The notes under the pieces were generated by a model. The model did no database searches and was not told the origin of the DNA. It saw nothing but the letters and a program-made list of their open reading frames with translations. This document shows positions 7,484 to 17,509 of a DNA stretch of 64,000 nt, piece by piece. Made by a program: the position numbers and the translations under genes. The DNA is from Verrucomicrobiaceae bacterium (GTDB lineage Bacteria; Verrucomicrobiota; Verrucomicrobiia; Verrucomicrobiales; Verrucomicrobiaceae), in the NCBI GenBank assembly GCA_027489965.1, contig JAIXZA010000080.1, positions 1-64,000 on the forward strand, written 5' to 3'. Positions within the stretch are counted from its first letter, which is position 1, and each line of letters opens with the position of its first letter.

Positions 7484-8770
7484 ATGAACAGCCCTCTTCG
7501 TTCTCTTGATTCCATCTCCCGCCGCCGCTTTGCTGAGCAGGTCGCTCAAACCACACTCGGTGTCACCCTGCTGCCAGACTTGCTCAAAGGTGAGGCCAGC
7601 GCTCCGGTGGATAACAAACAGCTTCCCGGTTTTGGCAAAGCTAAAAATGTCATCTGGCTGCAGATGATCGGCGGCATGTCGCACATCGACACGCTTGATC
7701 CCAAGACTGGCGACAGCAAAGGGCCGGGCGATCCCATTCAGACCAAGGCAGGTTATCAACTCGGTGGTTATCTACCGACACTGGCCAAAGATCACTCCGA
7801 CAAGCTGGCCATCATTCGCAGCATGACGTCTAAAACCGGCGTGCATGCCTCGGGTCAATACCTCATGCGCACGGGCTATGAACAACGCGGCACCATCAAG
7901 CACCCTGCTCTCGGAGCCTGGGCTCAGGAACTCCTCGGGAAAAGCAGCAAGAATCTGCCTTCTTCCGTCTGCGTGAATCGTGGTCCTGAACATGGCAATG
8001 GTTTCTTCTCCGCTGCCTACAGTCCGCTGCCGATCCATGATCCAGAAGCGGGGCTGCAATACGCCCAGTTCTCAGCCAGTGCTGATGTCATGAGCAAGCG
8101 CCTGACGCTGCTCAACAAGCTCGACTCCGGCTTCCGCGCCAAGTTCCAAGACACTAACCTCAAGGCCTACAGCGACTTTTACGATGACACGCTGAAGCTG
8201 CTGAGCAGTGAAGATCTGGGTGCTTTCAAACTGACCGATGAAAAAGCTGCCGAGCGCGAGGTCTATGGCATGAACAAATTTGGCCAAGGCTGCATGTTAG
8301 CGCGCCGCCTAATTGAGCGAGGCGTCCGCTTTGTCGAGGTCAGCTATGGCAGCTGGGACATGCACAACGATATCGACGAAGGCATGGAAGAACACGGCAC
8401 TATTCTGGACACCGCCCTCTCTGCCCTTTTGAGTGATCTGAAAGCCAAAGGTTTGCTGGAAAGCACGCTCGTTGTTCTTTGCTCCGAATTTGGTCGTGGC
8501 CCCAAGATCAACAGTCGCAACGGACGTGACCATCACCCCAAAGTGTTTAGCACCCTCCTTGCCGGAGGCCCGGTCAAAGGCGGCACCATCTATGGCAGCA
8601 GTGATAAAGACGGCATGGCTGTGGCCGATAAACAAACCACGATTCAAGACTTCCATACCACCGTCGGTCACGCCATGGGCATGGACGTGAATCAAGTTGT
8701 CATGTCACCAAGCAATCGCCCCTTCACCGTTGGCGACAAAGGCAGCGTGATCACCGATGTCCTGGCCTAG
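7484..8770 (+). CDS. DUF1501 family protein with Tat-type signal
   Basis: 428 residues. The N-terminus has a twin-arginine-like motif (SRRRFAEQ) followed by a hydrophobic stretch, which supports the ATG at 7484 and Tat export. The body matches the DUF1501 family, a branch of the alkaline phosphatase/sulfatase superfamily: WLQMIGGMSHIDTLDPK near the N-terminus, LMRTGY, SYGSWDMHND, LCSEFGR and GRDHHPK. The Asp/His motifs fit a two-metal site. The substrate is unknown. It is the conserved partner of the upstream DUF1549/DUF1553 protein, 31 bp away and in the same direction. Confidence 0.88.
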   Translation: MNSPLRSLDSISRRRFAEQVAQTTLGVTLLPDLLKGEASAPVDNKQLPGFGKAKNVIWLQMIGGMSHIDTLDPKTGDSKGPGDPIQTKAGYQLGGYLPTLAKDHSDKLAIIRSMTSKTGVHASGQYLMRTGYEQRGTIKHPALGAWAQELLGKSSKNLPSSVCVNRGPEHGNGFFSAAYSPLPIHDPEAGLQYAQFSASADVMSKRLTLLNKLDSGFRAKFQDTNLKAYSDFYDDTLKLLSSEDLGAFKLTDEKAAEREVYGMNKFGQGCMLARRLIERGVRFVEVSYGSWDMHNDIDEGMEEHGTILDTALSALLSDLKAKGLLESTLVVLCSEFGRGPKINSRNGRDHHPKVFSTLLAGGPVKGGTIYGSSDKDGMAVADKQTTIQDFHTTVGHAMGMDVNQVVMSPSNRPFTVGDKGSVITDVLA

Positions 8771-8828
8771 GAAGCAGCGGTTGGGTTAAAGGCATCCGAG
8801 ATCGCTGATCAAAACATCAACGACACGT

Positions 8829-10292
8829 TTAGGGCAAGACCTTGGCCACACCATCCATTCCAGAACGAACATGACCGTCGGAGTGGATCATCGGCTGTGG
8901 ATTGGCCACGCGACCGAGACTTCTTACGCCGGGCGCGTCTGCGCTGCCATCGCCCAGATCACGCAGCATCACGTCAGCTAAAGCACGAAGTTTGGCCACT
9001 TGCTCAGGCTGCGCCTTAGCGAGATTGTTTGTTTCCCCAATGTCAGACTCCAAATCGTAGAGTTCACCTTTTTGAAGGTGCAGCTTCCAAGCTCCAGCAC
9101 GCAGGGCCTGAAGATTGAAGCCATGATAATAGTAGAAGACGTCATGTCCCTGCGCACCGGAATGGCCTAACAAAAGCGGAGAAATGTTCAAACCATCAAG
9201 GGCCCGTTCAGGCAAGGCAGCTCCGGCCAAGGACGCAAAGGTCGGCAGCCAATCCATATGACTGGTAATGGCCGCAGTGCTTGATGCCGATTGAATCTTG
9301 CCAGGCCACCAAGCCAAGGTGCAGACTCGAATGCCACCTTCAAACGTCGTACCTTTACCACCACGCAAAGGCGTGTTGTCAGCCCCTTGATTGATTGGAC
9401 CTCCGTTATCACTGGTGAAGATGACCAGCGTGTTCGAGTCCATCTTCAATGCGCGCAATGTCGCGAGAATCTGCCCCACGCTCCAGTCCACTTCTAAAGT
9501 CCAATCCTTCTGCAGGCTGACACCGGATTTCCCCATAAAGTCCTGATGTGGGTAATCAGGAAAATGTACGGCATTGTGCGGCAGATAGATAAAAAAAGGC
9601 TGCTCCTGATGCTCGCGGATGAAGCTCACGGCACGTTCAGTGTAGCGACGAGTGAAGGTATGCTGCTGAGCGGCTTTCACGCGTTCCACCACTTGGCCTG
9701 CATCGACCAACGGCAATGGCGGCTGGGCATCGCCTTTCAGTCCGGTTTCGTCAGCAGGCACCGTTTTTTGAGCGCCTGCTTTCGCCTTACCCTTTCGGAT
9801 GGGTTGGCCTGCGTTGCTCTTTGAACCTTCAGAGGCCATGCCCATATCATTGGAATATGGAATGCCGAAGTAGCTGTCAAAACCCTGGACTGTCGGCAGA
9901 AATTCAGGCTGATCTCCCAAATGCCATTTGCCGATGCAGGTCGTGAGATAACCCTGCTTTTTCAGTACTTCAGCCACCGTGGTTTCCTCAGGATTCAGTC
10001 CCACGGCCGCTGAAGGGAAAAGGACACCGCTGATGGGTAGGACACGTTTTGGATAACAGCCCGTCATCATTGCCGCGCGTGAGGGCGAACACACGGGAGC
10101 CGCATAATGGCTTGCCAGTTTCATGCCCTCCGCAGCCATTCGATCCAGGTTTGGCGTCTTCACCTTTCCCCCAAAAGGACTGATGTCTGCGTAGCCCAAA
10201 TCATCAATGTTAATGAGAATGATGTTTGGCTTTTCTACCGCAAGCAATGGGCACAGAGTCGAAAGAAGAAGATAGATCAGGAGTCGCTGCAT
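8829..10292 (-). CDS. Secreted type I sulfatase
   Basis: A 487-residue arylsulfatase-family enzyme. A signal peptide (RLLIYLLLSTLCPLLA) favours the ATG at 10292. The metal-binding IDDLGYAD segment is at 29-36. The formylglycine motif CSPSR starts at Cys68, which must be oxidised to Ca-formylglycine for activity. Later motifs GKWHLG and VIFTSDNGG are standard for the family. It would hydrolyse sulfate esters, probably on a sulfated polysaccharide, in the periplasm or outside the cell. It converges on the DUF1501 gene with a 58-bp gap. No sulfatase-maturing enzyme is visible in the window. The exact substrate cannot be read from sequence. Confidence 0.9.
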   Translation of the reverse strand: MQRLLIYLLLSTLCPLLAVEKPNIILINIDDLGYADISPFGGKVKTPNLDRMAAEGMKLASHYAAPVCSPSRAAMMTGCYPKRVLPISGVLFPSAAVGLNPEETTVAEVLKKQGYLTTCIGKWHLGDQPEFLPTVQGFDSYFGIPYSNDMGMASEGSKSNAGQPIRKGKAKAGAQKTVPADETGLKGDAQPPLPLVDAGQVVERVKAAQQHTFTRRYTERAVSFIREHQEQPFFIYLPHNAVHFPDYPHQDFMGKSGVSLQKDWTLEVDWSVGQILATLRALKMDSNTLVIFTSDNGGPINQGADNTPLRGGKGTTFEGGIRVCTLAWWPGKIQSASSTAAITSHMDWLPTFASLAGAALPERALDGLNISPLLLGHSGAQGHDVFYYYHGFNLQALRAGAWKLHLQKGELYDLESDIGETNNLAKAQPEQVAKLRALADVMLRDLGDGSADAPGVRSLGRVANPQPMIHSDGHVRSGMDGVAKVLP

Positions 10293-10470
10293 AGGGATTG
10301 AGAGCGTTATAAACTCGGCCAAGCTGCTATTCTTACTTCTAATTTCTGATCATCCCCACCCACTCTCATCCCTTTTACCAGCCCTCGCTGTCATGCCCGT
10401 TCGCGATGGATGCTATCGCGAGACTCTATTTTTGGTTTAACTGAACCTGTGGCATCTAAGGTTTGATTTC

Positions 10471-11790
10471 ATGCGCAGCTTGGCCCTCATCATTCCATCA
10501 CTTGTTAGTCTAAGTCTCTTGGCTGGGGATCTGCCTGCACCTCCGGTAGAACTACCGAAGACAGACAACTTTCAGTTCACCTTCCAAGCACGCGTGCGGG
10601 GTGAATACCGGAATAACGTCTTTGATTTCAATGATCGCCTAGATTCAAAAACCGATGACAACTGGCTCCTGCACCGCATTCGGCTAGGCATCGAATGGCA
10701 GCCCCTGGACTGGCTGCAGGTGACCGTGCAAGGGCAGGACGTGAGAGAGTCTTTTTCAGATCGTGCCGATGTGCCATTGCAGCAGGGTGCTGAAGGAGAT
10801 GATGCCTTTGATCTGCGCTTGGCCTCTCTGGAGTTTGGCAATCCGAAACAACTCTCCCTAAAGTTAGGTAGGCAGGTGTTGTCCTACGGGGATGAGCGAC
10901 TGGTCGGTCCGCTGGAATGGCTAAACTTCAGCCGCACCTTTGACGCCGTAAAGCTGCACTATCAGCAAGAAGACTGGTGGGCAGACGGCTTCATTTCCAG
11001 CGTGGTGAGGCCACATGAGTCCCACTTCAATACCTCTGATTGGTCAGACACCCAGAATTCTCGACATCAGCTTTTCAGTGGCCTGTATTTCAGCACTGGC
11101 CTGATCCCCGTGCAGACGACCGATTTTTACGCCTTCCATCTGCATGAAGAGGCGCTGAACGGAAGCACGGACTTCATCACTCTAGGCACACGCATGAAAG
11201 GTGATCCATTGAAGCTCGCGGGTTGGGACTACACCTTTGAGCTGGCAGGTCAGGCAGGACGCGTATTAGGACAAGATTTACGCGCCTATGCTTTTCATCT
11301 GGAAGGAGGATACAACTGGCTACAAACCGGCTGGAAGCCTCGCTTGGCGATGGAATACAGTTTTGGCAGTGGTGACGGTAACGCCAAGGATGGCAAGGTG
11401 AATACTTTTCAGAACCTCTTTCCAACCAATCATCCACCGTATGGATTCATGGACACATTTTCCTGGCAAAACATGCATAACGTCGTGCTTCGCATGGCCG
11501 CTCAACCTCATGCCAAAGTGAAGACCACTCTGGATCTGCATGCCTTTTGGCTAGCGGATACAGGAGATGCCTGGTATCGAGCCAACGGCACAACCCGAGT
11601 GCGTGGCGTCAATTCAAAAGCCAGCAACTATGCTGGCGCAGAAGCAGACTTCACGATCAATGCCAAGCTATCGAAGCATCTCGACATGCTTCTTGGTTAC
11701 AGCCATTTTTTTGCCGGCACTTACCTCAGCGATACCGGTGCTAGCGATGACGCTGACTTTGCCTATCTGATGCTGACTTTGAATTACTGA
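10471..11790 (+). CDS. Alginate-export-family outer membrane porin
   Basis: A 439-residue protein with a signal peptide (MRSLALIIPSLVSLSLLAG). The rest is dominated by amphipathic strands typical of an outer membrane barrel (FTFQARVRGEYR, WLLHRIRLGIEWQPLDWLQVTVQG, LKLGRQVLSYGDERLVGP, RTFDAVKLHY). The GRQ..SYGDERL and FDAVKL signatures are those of the alginate_exp family. The C-terminus ends in FAYLMLTLNY, a terminal aromatic residue as in many barrels. Members pass anionic sugars or solutes, and alginate itself is only one possibility. A cation/proton antiporter gene follows 48 bp downstream. Confidence 0.85.
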   Translation: MRSLALIIPSLVSLSLLAGDLPAPPVELPKTDNFQFTFQARVRGEYRNNVFDFNDRLDSKTDDNWLLHRIRLGIEWQPLDWLQVTVQGQDVRESFSDRADVPLQQGAEGDDAFDLRLASLEFGNPKQLSLKLGRQVLSYGDERLVGPLEWLNFSRTFDAVKLHYQQEDWWADGFISSVVRPHESHFNTSDWSDTQNSRHQLFSGLYFSTGLIPVQTTDFYAFHLHEEALNGSTDFITLGTRMKGDPLKLAGWDYTFELAGQAGRVLGQDLRAYAFHLEGGYNWLQTGWKPRLAMEYSFGSGDGNAKDGKVNTFQNLFPTNHPPYGFMDTFSWQNMHNVVLRMAAQPHAKVKTTLDLHAFWLADTGDAWYRANGTTRVRGVNSKASNYAGAEADFTINAKLSKHLDMLLGYSHFFAGTYLSDTGASDDADFAYLMLTLNY

Positions 11791-11838
11791 TCTTTTCTTC
11801 CTTCTTCTTTAAATTCCCACTCACCACCTCCCTTCCCC

Positions 11839-13101
11839 ATGACGAATCTCCAACTTGCCATCCAACTCTTTTTACAACTGGCCATCATTCTCATGGTCTG
11901 CCGCGTGGTCGGCTTGATTGCCGCACGTTTTGGTCAGCCGCAGGTCGTGGCAGAGATGATCGCCGGAGTCTGCATGGGACCATCACTCATGGGAGCCTTT
12001 TTGCCTGATGTGTCTAAGGCCCTCTTCCCGCCAGACTCCATGAAAGTGCTGTTTCCGTTGTCCCAGCTTGGACTGGCTCTCTACATGTTCATCGTCGGCC
12101 TAGAGTTCCGCATGGACATCGTCAAGAAGCGCTTTGGCAGTTCCATGGCCGTGTCTTTTGCAGGCATGGCAGCTCCCTTCATCCTCGGGGCAGCGGTAGG
12201 CTGGTTCTTCTACAATCACACGACGCTCTTTCCTGAAAAGACTTCCATGACCAATGCCATGATCTTCATGGGAGCCAGCATGTGCATCACAGCCTTTCCC
12301 ATGCTGGCCCGAATCATTCATTTCAAAGGCCTTGCTGGCACGACCATGGGTACCGTGGCGATCGGCGCAGGTGCCATTGATGACGCCGCAGCTTGGGGCA
12401 TGCTGGCTCTGGTGCTGGCTAGCTTCAATGGAGACATGTCTCATGCCTTGCTGAGCATCGGTGGTGGCATCGGTTACGTGCTAGTGGCTCAAATGATCAT
12501 CCGCCCGCTCTTGGAACGTTACGCCAAGGGCATCGAAGCTCGCGGCAAGGTTAGCGATAGCGAGTATGCTTTCTTTCTATCCCTCATGTGCCTGGGTGCC
12601 TGGTGGACAGACTACATCGAGTTGCACGCCGTTTTTGGAGCCTTCATCATGGGATCAGCCATGCCACGCGGCATCGTCAATCGCACCATCATCAAGCGAA
12701 CACAGCCCCTGGCCGTCGCACTCATCCTACCACTGTTCTTCACTTACTCAGGCCTCAACACGCGGCTTGGCCTGCTGAATACCGGTTATCTCTGGCTTCT
12801 GGCAGGTGCCGTGCTGGTAGCAGCCATTGTCGGTAAAGGCGTGGCCTGCTGGGGTGCCGCGCGCGCTTCAGGTATCTCGAACCGCGAGGCCATGGGCATC
12901 GGTATCCTCATGAATGCACGGGGTCTCATGGAACTGATTATCATCAACATCGGCCTGCAAAAAGGCATCATCTCCGCTGAGATTTTCGCGATGTTGGCCA
13001 TCATGGCCGTGATCACCACCCTCATGGCCAGCCCCATCTTTGAGCGCCTCGTCGGCACCGGCACCTTCAAAGCAGAACCAGAGCCCGGCACCGAGATTTA
13101 G
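11839..13101 (+). CDS. CPA2-type cation:proton antiporter
   Basis: A 420-residue membrane protein made almost wholly of hydrophobic helices (about 12-13). It begins with LFLQLAIILMVCRVVGLIA and has the GQPQVVAEMIAGVCMGP segment of KefB/NhaS3-like exchangers. The central GAIDDAAAW motif holds the paired Asp residues of the ion-binding site; MNARGLMELI near the C-terminus is also characteristic. No RCK or TrkA domain is attached, so it is a short, ungated form. The expected role is Na+ or K+ exchange for H+ across the inner membrane. It follows the porin gene in the same direction and may be co-transcribed. Confidence 0.88.
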   Translation: MTNLQLAIQLFLQLAIILMVCRVVGLIAARFGQPQVVAEMIAGVCMGPSLMGAFLPDVSKALFPPDSMKVLFPLSQLGLALYMFIVGLEFRMDIVKKRFGSSMAVSFAGMAAPFILGAAVGWFFYNHTTLFPEKTSMTNAMIFMGASMCITAFPMLARIIHFKGLAGTTMGTVAIGAGAIDDAAAWGMLALVLASFNGDMSHALLSIGGGIGYVLVAQMIIRPLLERYAKGIEARGKVSDSEYAFFLSLMCLGAWWTDYIELHAVFGAFIMGSAMPRGIVNRTIIKRTQPLAVALILPLFFTYSGLNTRLGLLNTGYLWLLAGAVLVAAIVGKGVACWGAARASGISNREAMGIGILMNARGLMELIIINIGLQKGIISAEIFAMLAIMAVITTLMASPIFERLVGTGTFKAEPEPGTEI

Positions 13102-13272
13102 CAGTCAGAAAGTTCGTGGTTCATAGCTCTTGGCTTTGCGGCGCTGCCTGCGCAGTCTCGGCACAAGAGAAGGCAAAACTGTTCTCAAAGTTCGACTCGC
13201 TAAAGAAGGTGAGTCAAGGAAGATGCAGATGTGGCACAGTATTAGCGCTGCAAGGCACCTTCCAACCGATCC

Positions 13273-15102
13273 ATGAGCACCAAGACCGACCCCTCCATTC
13301 CGCTGAGTACCAACCCCAACCTACTGAAGTGGGTGAAAAAGATGGCTACTCTCTGCAAGCCTGACCGCATCCACTGGGTGGATGGTTCCAAAGCCGAATA
13401 CGATCAGCTCTGCGATGAAATGGTCGCCGCAGGCACCTTCATCAAACTGAATCAGAAAACTTGGCCTGGCTGTTTTTACGCTAAGTCTGACCCTAGCGAT
13501 GTCGCCCGAGTCGAGGAACGCACTTTTATTTGCAGCAATTCCAAAGACGGCGCAGGGCCAACCAACAACTGGATGGACCCGTTTGAGATGAAAAAGAAGC
13601 TGCGTGGTCTCTTCGATGGCTGCATGAGAGGCCGCACTATGTATGTGCTGCCCTACAGCATGGGGCCACTGAACTCGCCCATGGCCCAGATTGGTGTGCA
13701 GCTCACCGACTCCGCCTATGCTGTGGCGAACATGCGCATCATGGCGCGCATCGGGAAGAAGGTCTTCCAAATCATCGACAAAGGCAACAAACGCGTCGTG
13801 CCCTGCATGCACACCGTCGGCGCGCCTTTGAAAAAAGGTCAAAAGGATGTCTCCTGGCCCTGCAACCAAGAGAAGTACATCGTTCATTTTCCTGAAACTC
13901 GCGAAATTTGGAGCTACGGCTCAGGCTACGGCGGCAATGCCCTGCTTGGTAAAAAATGCTTCGCTCTGCGCATCGCCTCGGCCATGGCTCGGGATGAAGG
14001 CTGGATGGCCGAGCACATGCTCATCCTTGGCGTCGAGAATCCCAAGGGCGAAAAAACCTACGTGGCAGCAGCCTTTCCGAGTGCCTGTGGAAAGACCAAT
14101 TTTGCCATGCTGATCCCGCCGGATCACTTCGCCAAAAAAGGCTGGAAAGTCTGGACCGTGGGAGATGACATCGCTTGGCTGAAACCCGGCCCCGGTGGCC
14201 GACTCTACGCCATCAATCCAGAGGCAGGCTTCTTTGGCGTCGCCCCAGGCACCAGCGACAAGACCAATCCCAATGCCATGGCTTCCCTGCGGAAGAACAC
14301 GATCTTTACCAACGTGGCCCTGACCCCAGAAGGGGGAGTCTGGTGGGAAGGCATGACCGATACCCCACCGGCCAAATGCACCGACTGGCAGGGCAACGAA
14401 TGGACGCCTGAAATCGCCAAGGAAAAAGGCACCAAAGCCGCGCATCCGAACTCGCGCTTTACCGCCCCAGCATCCCAGTGCCCCACCATTGACCCCGACT
14501 GGGAAAAACCCGAAGGCGTGCCCATCAGCGCCATCATCTTTGGCGGACGTCGCGCCACCACGCTGCCGCTCATTTTCCAGGCCTTTAACTGGAGCGGAGG
14601 CGTCTATGCCGGAGCCACCATGGGCAGCGAGATGACCGCTGCTGCGGCTGGCACCATTGGCAAAGTCCGCCGTGATCCCATGGCCATGCTACCCTTCTGC
14701 GGCTATAACATGGGCGACTATTTCCGCCACTGGATCTCCATGCAGCGCCGCCTCACCGAGACCCCGCGCATCTTCCATGTGAACTGGTTCCGCAAAGGCG
14801 AAGACGGCAAATTCATCTGGCCCGGCTTTGGCGAAAACATGCGCATCCTCAAATGGATCGTCGATCGCGCTACCGGTCATGGCATGTCCAAAGAGACCCC
14901 CATCGGCTGGGTGCCTCGCTATGAAGACATCGACTGGACAGACCTCAAGTTCACTAAAGACCAGTTTGAAGAGCTTCAAAAATTCGACCGTACCGCCTGG
15001 CGCACCGAGATCCTCTCCCACGAGGAGCTCTTCCTCGATCTCAAATCCCATCTCCCCAAAGAGCTCATCTACGAGCGCGAGCTTCTCATCTGCCGGATGT
15101 GA
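13273..15102 (+). CDS. pckG: Phosphoenolpyruvate carboxykinase (GTP)
   Basis: 609 residues, the normal length for the GTP-dependent enzyme. It converts oxaloacetate and GTP to phosphoenolpyruvate, CO2 and GDP in gluconeogenesis. The phosphate-binding loop FPSACGKTN is at 268-276, with the reactive Cys of the GTP-type enzymes. [63 protein letters not shown] and [13 protein letters not shown] are further family signatures. Residues 1-250 form the substrate-binding half ([12 protein letters not shown]). It is a single-gene unit: the antiporter ends 171 bp upstream and the next gene is convergent. Confidence 0.97.
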   Translation: MSTKTDPSIPLSTNPNLLKWVKKMATLCKPDRIHWVDGSKAEYDQLCDEMVAAGTFIKLNQKTWPGCFYAKSDPSDVARVEERTFICSNSKDGAGPTNNWMDPFEMKKKLRGLFDGCMRGRTMYVLPYSMGPLNSPMAQIGVQLTDSAYAVANMRIMARIGKKVFQIIDKGNKRVVPCMHTVGAPLKKGQKDVSWPCNQEKYIVHFPETREIWSYGSGYGGNALLGKKCFALRIASAMARDEGWMAEHMLILGVENPKGEKTYVAAAFPSACGKTNFAMLIPPDHFAKKGWKVWTVGDDIAWLKPGPGGRLYAINPEAGFFGVAPGTSDKTNPNAMASLRKNTIFTNVALTPEGGVWWEGMTDTPPAKCTDWQGNEWTPEIAKEKGTKAAHPNSRFTAPASQCPTIDPDWEKPEGVPISAIIFGGRRATTLPLIFQAFNWSGGVYAGATMGSEMTAAAAGTIGKVRRDPMAMLPFCGYNMGDYFRHWISMQRRLTETPRIFHVNWFRKGEDGKFIWPGFGENMRILKWIVDRATGHGMSKETPIGWVPRYEDIDWTDLKFTKDQFEELQKFDRTAWRTEILSHEELFLDLKSHLPKELIYERELLICRM

Positions 15103-15119
15103 TGGCTTGGAGTTTCAAT

Positions 15120-15152
15120 GCTCCTGACTAACTCCAAAAGTCAGTCAGGAGC
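15120..15152 (+). terminator. Hairpin after pckG, possible bidirectional terminator
   Basis: A perfect 10-bp inverted repeat (GCTCCTGACT at 15120-15129, AGTCAGGAGC at 15143-15152) with a 13-nt loop lies 17 bp after the pckG stop, between two convergent genes. There is no T run directly after either arm, so intrinsic termination would be weak. A role as mRNA 3' end protection is equally possible. Confidence 0.45.
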
Positions 15153-15185
15153 CGAAATGTTGATCGTTTTACCGCCCCAGAGATC

Positions 15186-15896
15186 TCAACCCTGCTTGAT
15201 CGGCCTATCCAAAGTCATGTAGGTACGACCTTTGATGTCGCCATTCAAAGCATTGAAGGATTCGACGCGCATTTCCTTTAAAACAGTGGCTCCATCCACC
15301 TTTTGCACCTTGGTGACTTGGAATCGTTTCACCATCTTACTGACGGTATTGTAGGCTTCCATTTTGGCGACACCGCCGCTTTCTTTTTCCACCCAGAGAT
15401 CGACCGTATAATAGGGGCCACTGGTATCAGGTGCAGTGACGCGGATCTGCCAGCATTTGACGCGTGCCAAGGTCAGCGTTGCATTGGCATCCAGCATCTT
15501 GACGTTTTTCCAATAAATAAACTTCAGCGAAAGATCCTCATAATTGAAGTCCATGCCGCGCACCGGATCTGCTGCATTTTTAAGAGGTACTTTGCTACTC
15601 CCACCTGATTTAACCTGCCAAAGCGTAGCCGGTGAGGTGGTCAGATCCAGATGGATGATTTCAGGAGGGGCACTTTTGAACAGAAAGCGCATGACGCTGC
15701 TGGTCAAAGTCAGCTCCAGAGGCTCTTCCCGACCAGTATCGTCGTCTCGGAGTCTTCCTGTCATTTTGTGATCTTGCAGAGCGTAACTGCGGCGAACAAG
15801 ATCCAAAACGTGCTCGGCTGAAGGAGCTGGATCGTCCGCAGCTTGCAGAGCAGGAGCAAAAAGAGAGAGGCAAGCGAGAAAAAGACGGCGTTTCAT
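15186..15896 (-). CDS. LolA/LppX-like outer membrane lipoprotein-sorting protein
   Basis: 236 residues with a signal peptide (RRLFLACLSLFAPALQA), which supports the ATG at 15896 over an earlier start at 15944. The mature part resembles the verrucomicrobial outer-membrane-lipoprotein-sorting family: VLDLVRRSYALQDHKMTGRLRDD at the start, then alternating strands that would form an open LolA-like half barrel binding lipid or an acyl chain (VMRFLFKSAPPEIIHLDL, LSLKFIYWKNVKMLD, YYTVDLWVEKESGGVAKMEAY). It ends in YMTLDRPIKQG. It is a single gene, convergent with pckG. Confidence 0.72.
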   Translation of the reverse strand: MKRRLFLACLSLFAPALQAADDPAPSAEHVLDLVRRSYALQDHKMTGRLRDDDTGREEPLELTLTSSVMRFLFKSAPPEIIHLDLTTSPATLWQVKSGGSSKVPLKNAADPVRGMDFNYEDLSLKFIYWKNVKMLDANATLTLARVKCWQIRVTAPDTSGPYYTVDLWVEKESGGVAKMEAYNTVSKMVKRFQVTKVQKVDGATVLKEMRVESFNALNGDIKGRTYMTLDRPIKQG

Positions 15897-16060
15897 GGGA
15901 AGGATCGAGTGGTTTATGACAGCGGTCAGAGTCCCTGCATTCAATCACGACCTGCAATAGATGCGAAAGAAATCTCTGGCGCGGGTGCGCGGCCCCTGTT
16001 AGTTCCCAGAAGGCATCTGTTGCACAGATCAGATTCGTTTTATTTACTTTCCACCCAGGC

Positions 16061-17491
16061 ATGTCATCCCTCCAGGCCATTCGCGACGCTATTGAACAGT
16101 CGCCCGATAACATTTCTCTTCTATTGCTTTATAGCCGAGCCTGCCTCGAGCAACTTCTGCTGGATGAAGCGAGGGAAAGCTTCGAGCGCGTGCTAGAGCT
16201 GGATCCACAGCAGACCGATGCGCATTTGGGCATCGCCAAAGTGCTCTTCATGCAAGGCGAAACCTCCGGTGCGGCAGTCCGCGCTGAGCGTGTACTTCTG
16301 CAAGAGCCGGAAAATGCTCAGGCTCACTTGTTACTGAGCCGCGTCAATCTGGCGGAAGGTGATCGAGCCAAGGCGTTGGAGCACTTTGATCGTGCAGCGA
16401 TGATCGACGGCACCATGAGTGATCCGGCTTTGGAGCGTGAACTTGGCCGCACGGCCCGTGATGCGCGCCGCACTTCTCCTGCGCCTGCCCCTGAGGCCAG
16501 CATGAATGAAGGCCCTGAAGATGGCGATCAGCAGACGCAAGAAGCGTATGATGATCCCTTTGAAGAGCCTCCGTATGATTGGCGCCCAGAGACTTTCTAC
16601 ACGCCGGGTGACCCGAATCGCTTTGGTGTGACCTTTGCCGATGTCGGCGGCATGGAAGAGCTGAAGGAAGAGATTCGGCTAAAGATCATCTATCCTCTGC
16701 AATACCCTGATCTCTACAAAGCTTACGGCAAGCGTACAGGCGGCGGCATTCTCATCTACGGTCCTCCAGGCTGCGGTAAGACACTGGTTTTGCGTGCAGT
16801 CGCAGGTGAAGTACCCTGCAATTTCCTGTCCGTCGGTTTGCATGAAATTTTTGATCCGTATTTCGGCAGTACCGAACGGAATCTGCATCAGATTTTTGAA
16901 ACAGCACGGGCCAATGCACCCTGCGTACTCGTTTTCGACGACTTTGATTCACTCGCCCAAGACCGTCGCAATGTCCGCGAGAGCCAACTGCGCAATCTGG
17001 TGAACCAGTTTCTGCATGAAATGGATGGCATGAAGGGCGAGAATCAACGCGTCCTCGTCATCGGTGCCACCAATCAGCCATGGTCACTCGACCCTGCTTT
17101 TCGTCGTCCGGGCCGCTTTGATCAGGCCATCTTTGCCCCGCCGCCAGATGCGCCAGCGCGAGCTCAAATCATCACCCTGTTGGCCAAGGACAAACCGATC
17201 TCCAACCTGGATGTCGATGCACTCGTGGAAGCTACCAATGGCTTCTCAGGCGCTGATTTGAAGTGGGTCTTTGATCGTGCCGCAGAAATGACGCTGTCCG
17301 CAGCGATCCACAGCGGACAACCGATCCCGATCACGATGGAACTCCTTCTTAGCGTCGCCGGCAGTCATGCACCAAGCACTCATGCCTGGTTTGAAGGTGC
17401 CCGTGAACACGGTCAGCAACCCACGCCTGATGCTTACAGCACGGAGGTGCGGAAGTTCCTCAACGCACCTTCCCAGCAACGGGAACCTTAA
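16061..17491 (+). CDS. TPR-AAA ATPase
   Basis: A 476-residue cytoplasmic protein. Residues ~1-125 are tetratricopeptide repeats (LLLLYSRACLEQLLLDEARESFERVLELDP and two similar units) for partner binding. An acidic linker follows (~140-170). Residues ~185-425 are one classical AAA domain: Walker A GPPGCGKT at 234-241, Walker B VLVFDDFDSLA with Asp293-Asp294 in place of the usual Asp-Glu, sensor-1 GATN at 335-338 and arginine fingers in RRPGRFD near 348. The FGVTFADVGGMEELKEEI start is like CDC48/FtsH-type modules, but no peptidase is attached. It probably remodels a protein complex; the client is unknown. The YbaB gene follows after 18 bp. Confidence 0.85.
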   Translation: MSSLQAIRDAIEQSPDNISLLLLYSRACLEQLLLDEARESFERVLELDPQQTDAHLGIAKVLFMQGETSGAAVRAERVLLQEPENAQAHLLLSRVNLAEGDRAKALEHFDRAAMIDGTMSDPALERELGRTARDARRTSPAPAPEASMNEGPEDGDQQTQEAYDDPFEEPPYDWRPETFYTPGDPNRFGVTFADVGGMEELKEEIRLKIIYPLQYPDLYKAYGKRTGGGILIYGPPGCGKTLVLRAVAGEVPCNFLSVGLHEIFDPYFGSTERNLHQIFETARANAPCVLVFDDFDSLAQDRRNVRESQLRNLVNQFLHEMDGMKGENQRVLVIGATNQPWSLDPAFRRPGRFDQAIFAPPPDAPARAQIITLLAKDKPISNLDVDALVEATNGFSGADLKWVFDRAAEMTLSAAIHSGQPIPITMELLLSVAGSHAPSTHAWFEGAREHGQQPTPDAYSTEVRKFLNAPSQQREP

Positions 17492-17509
17492 TTTTTACTC
17501 TCCGCATCC

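Noticed and set aside
13116..13364. An 82-codon frame between the antiporter gene and pckG
   Set aside because: It overlaps the start of pckG in another frame and has no protein-like features.
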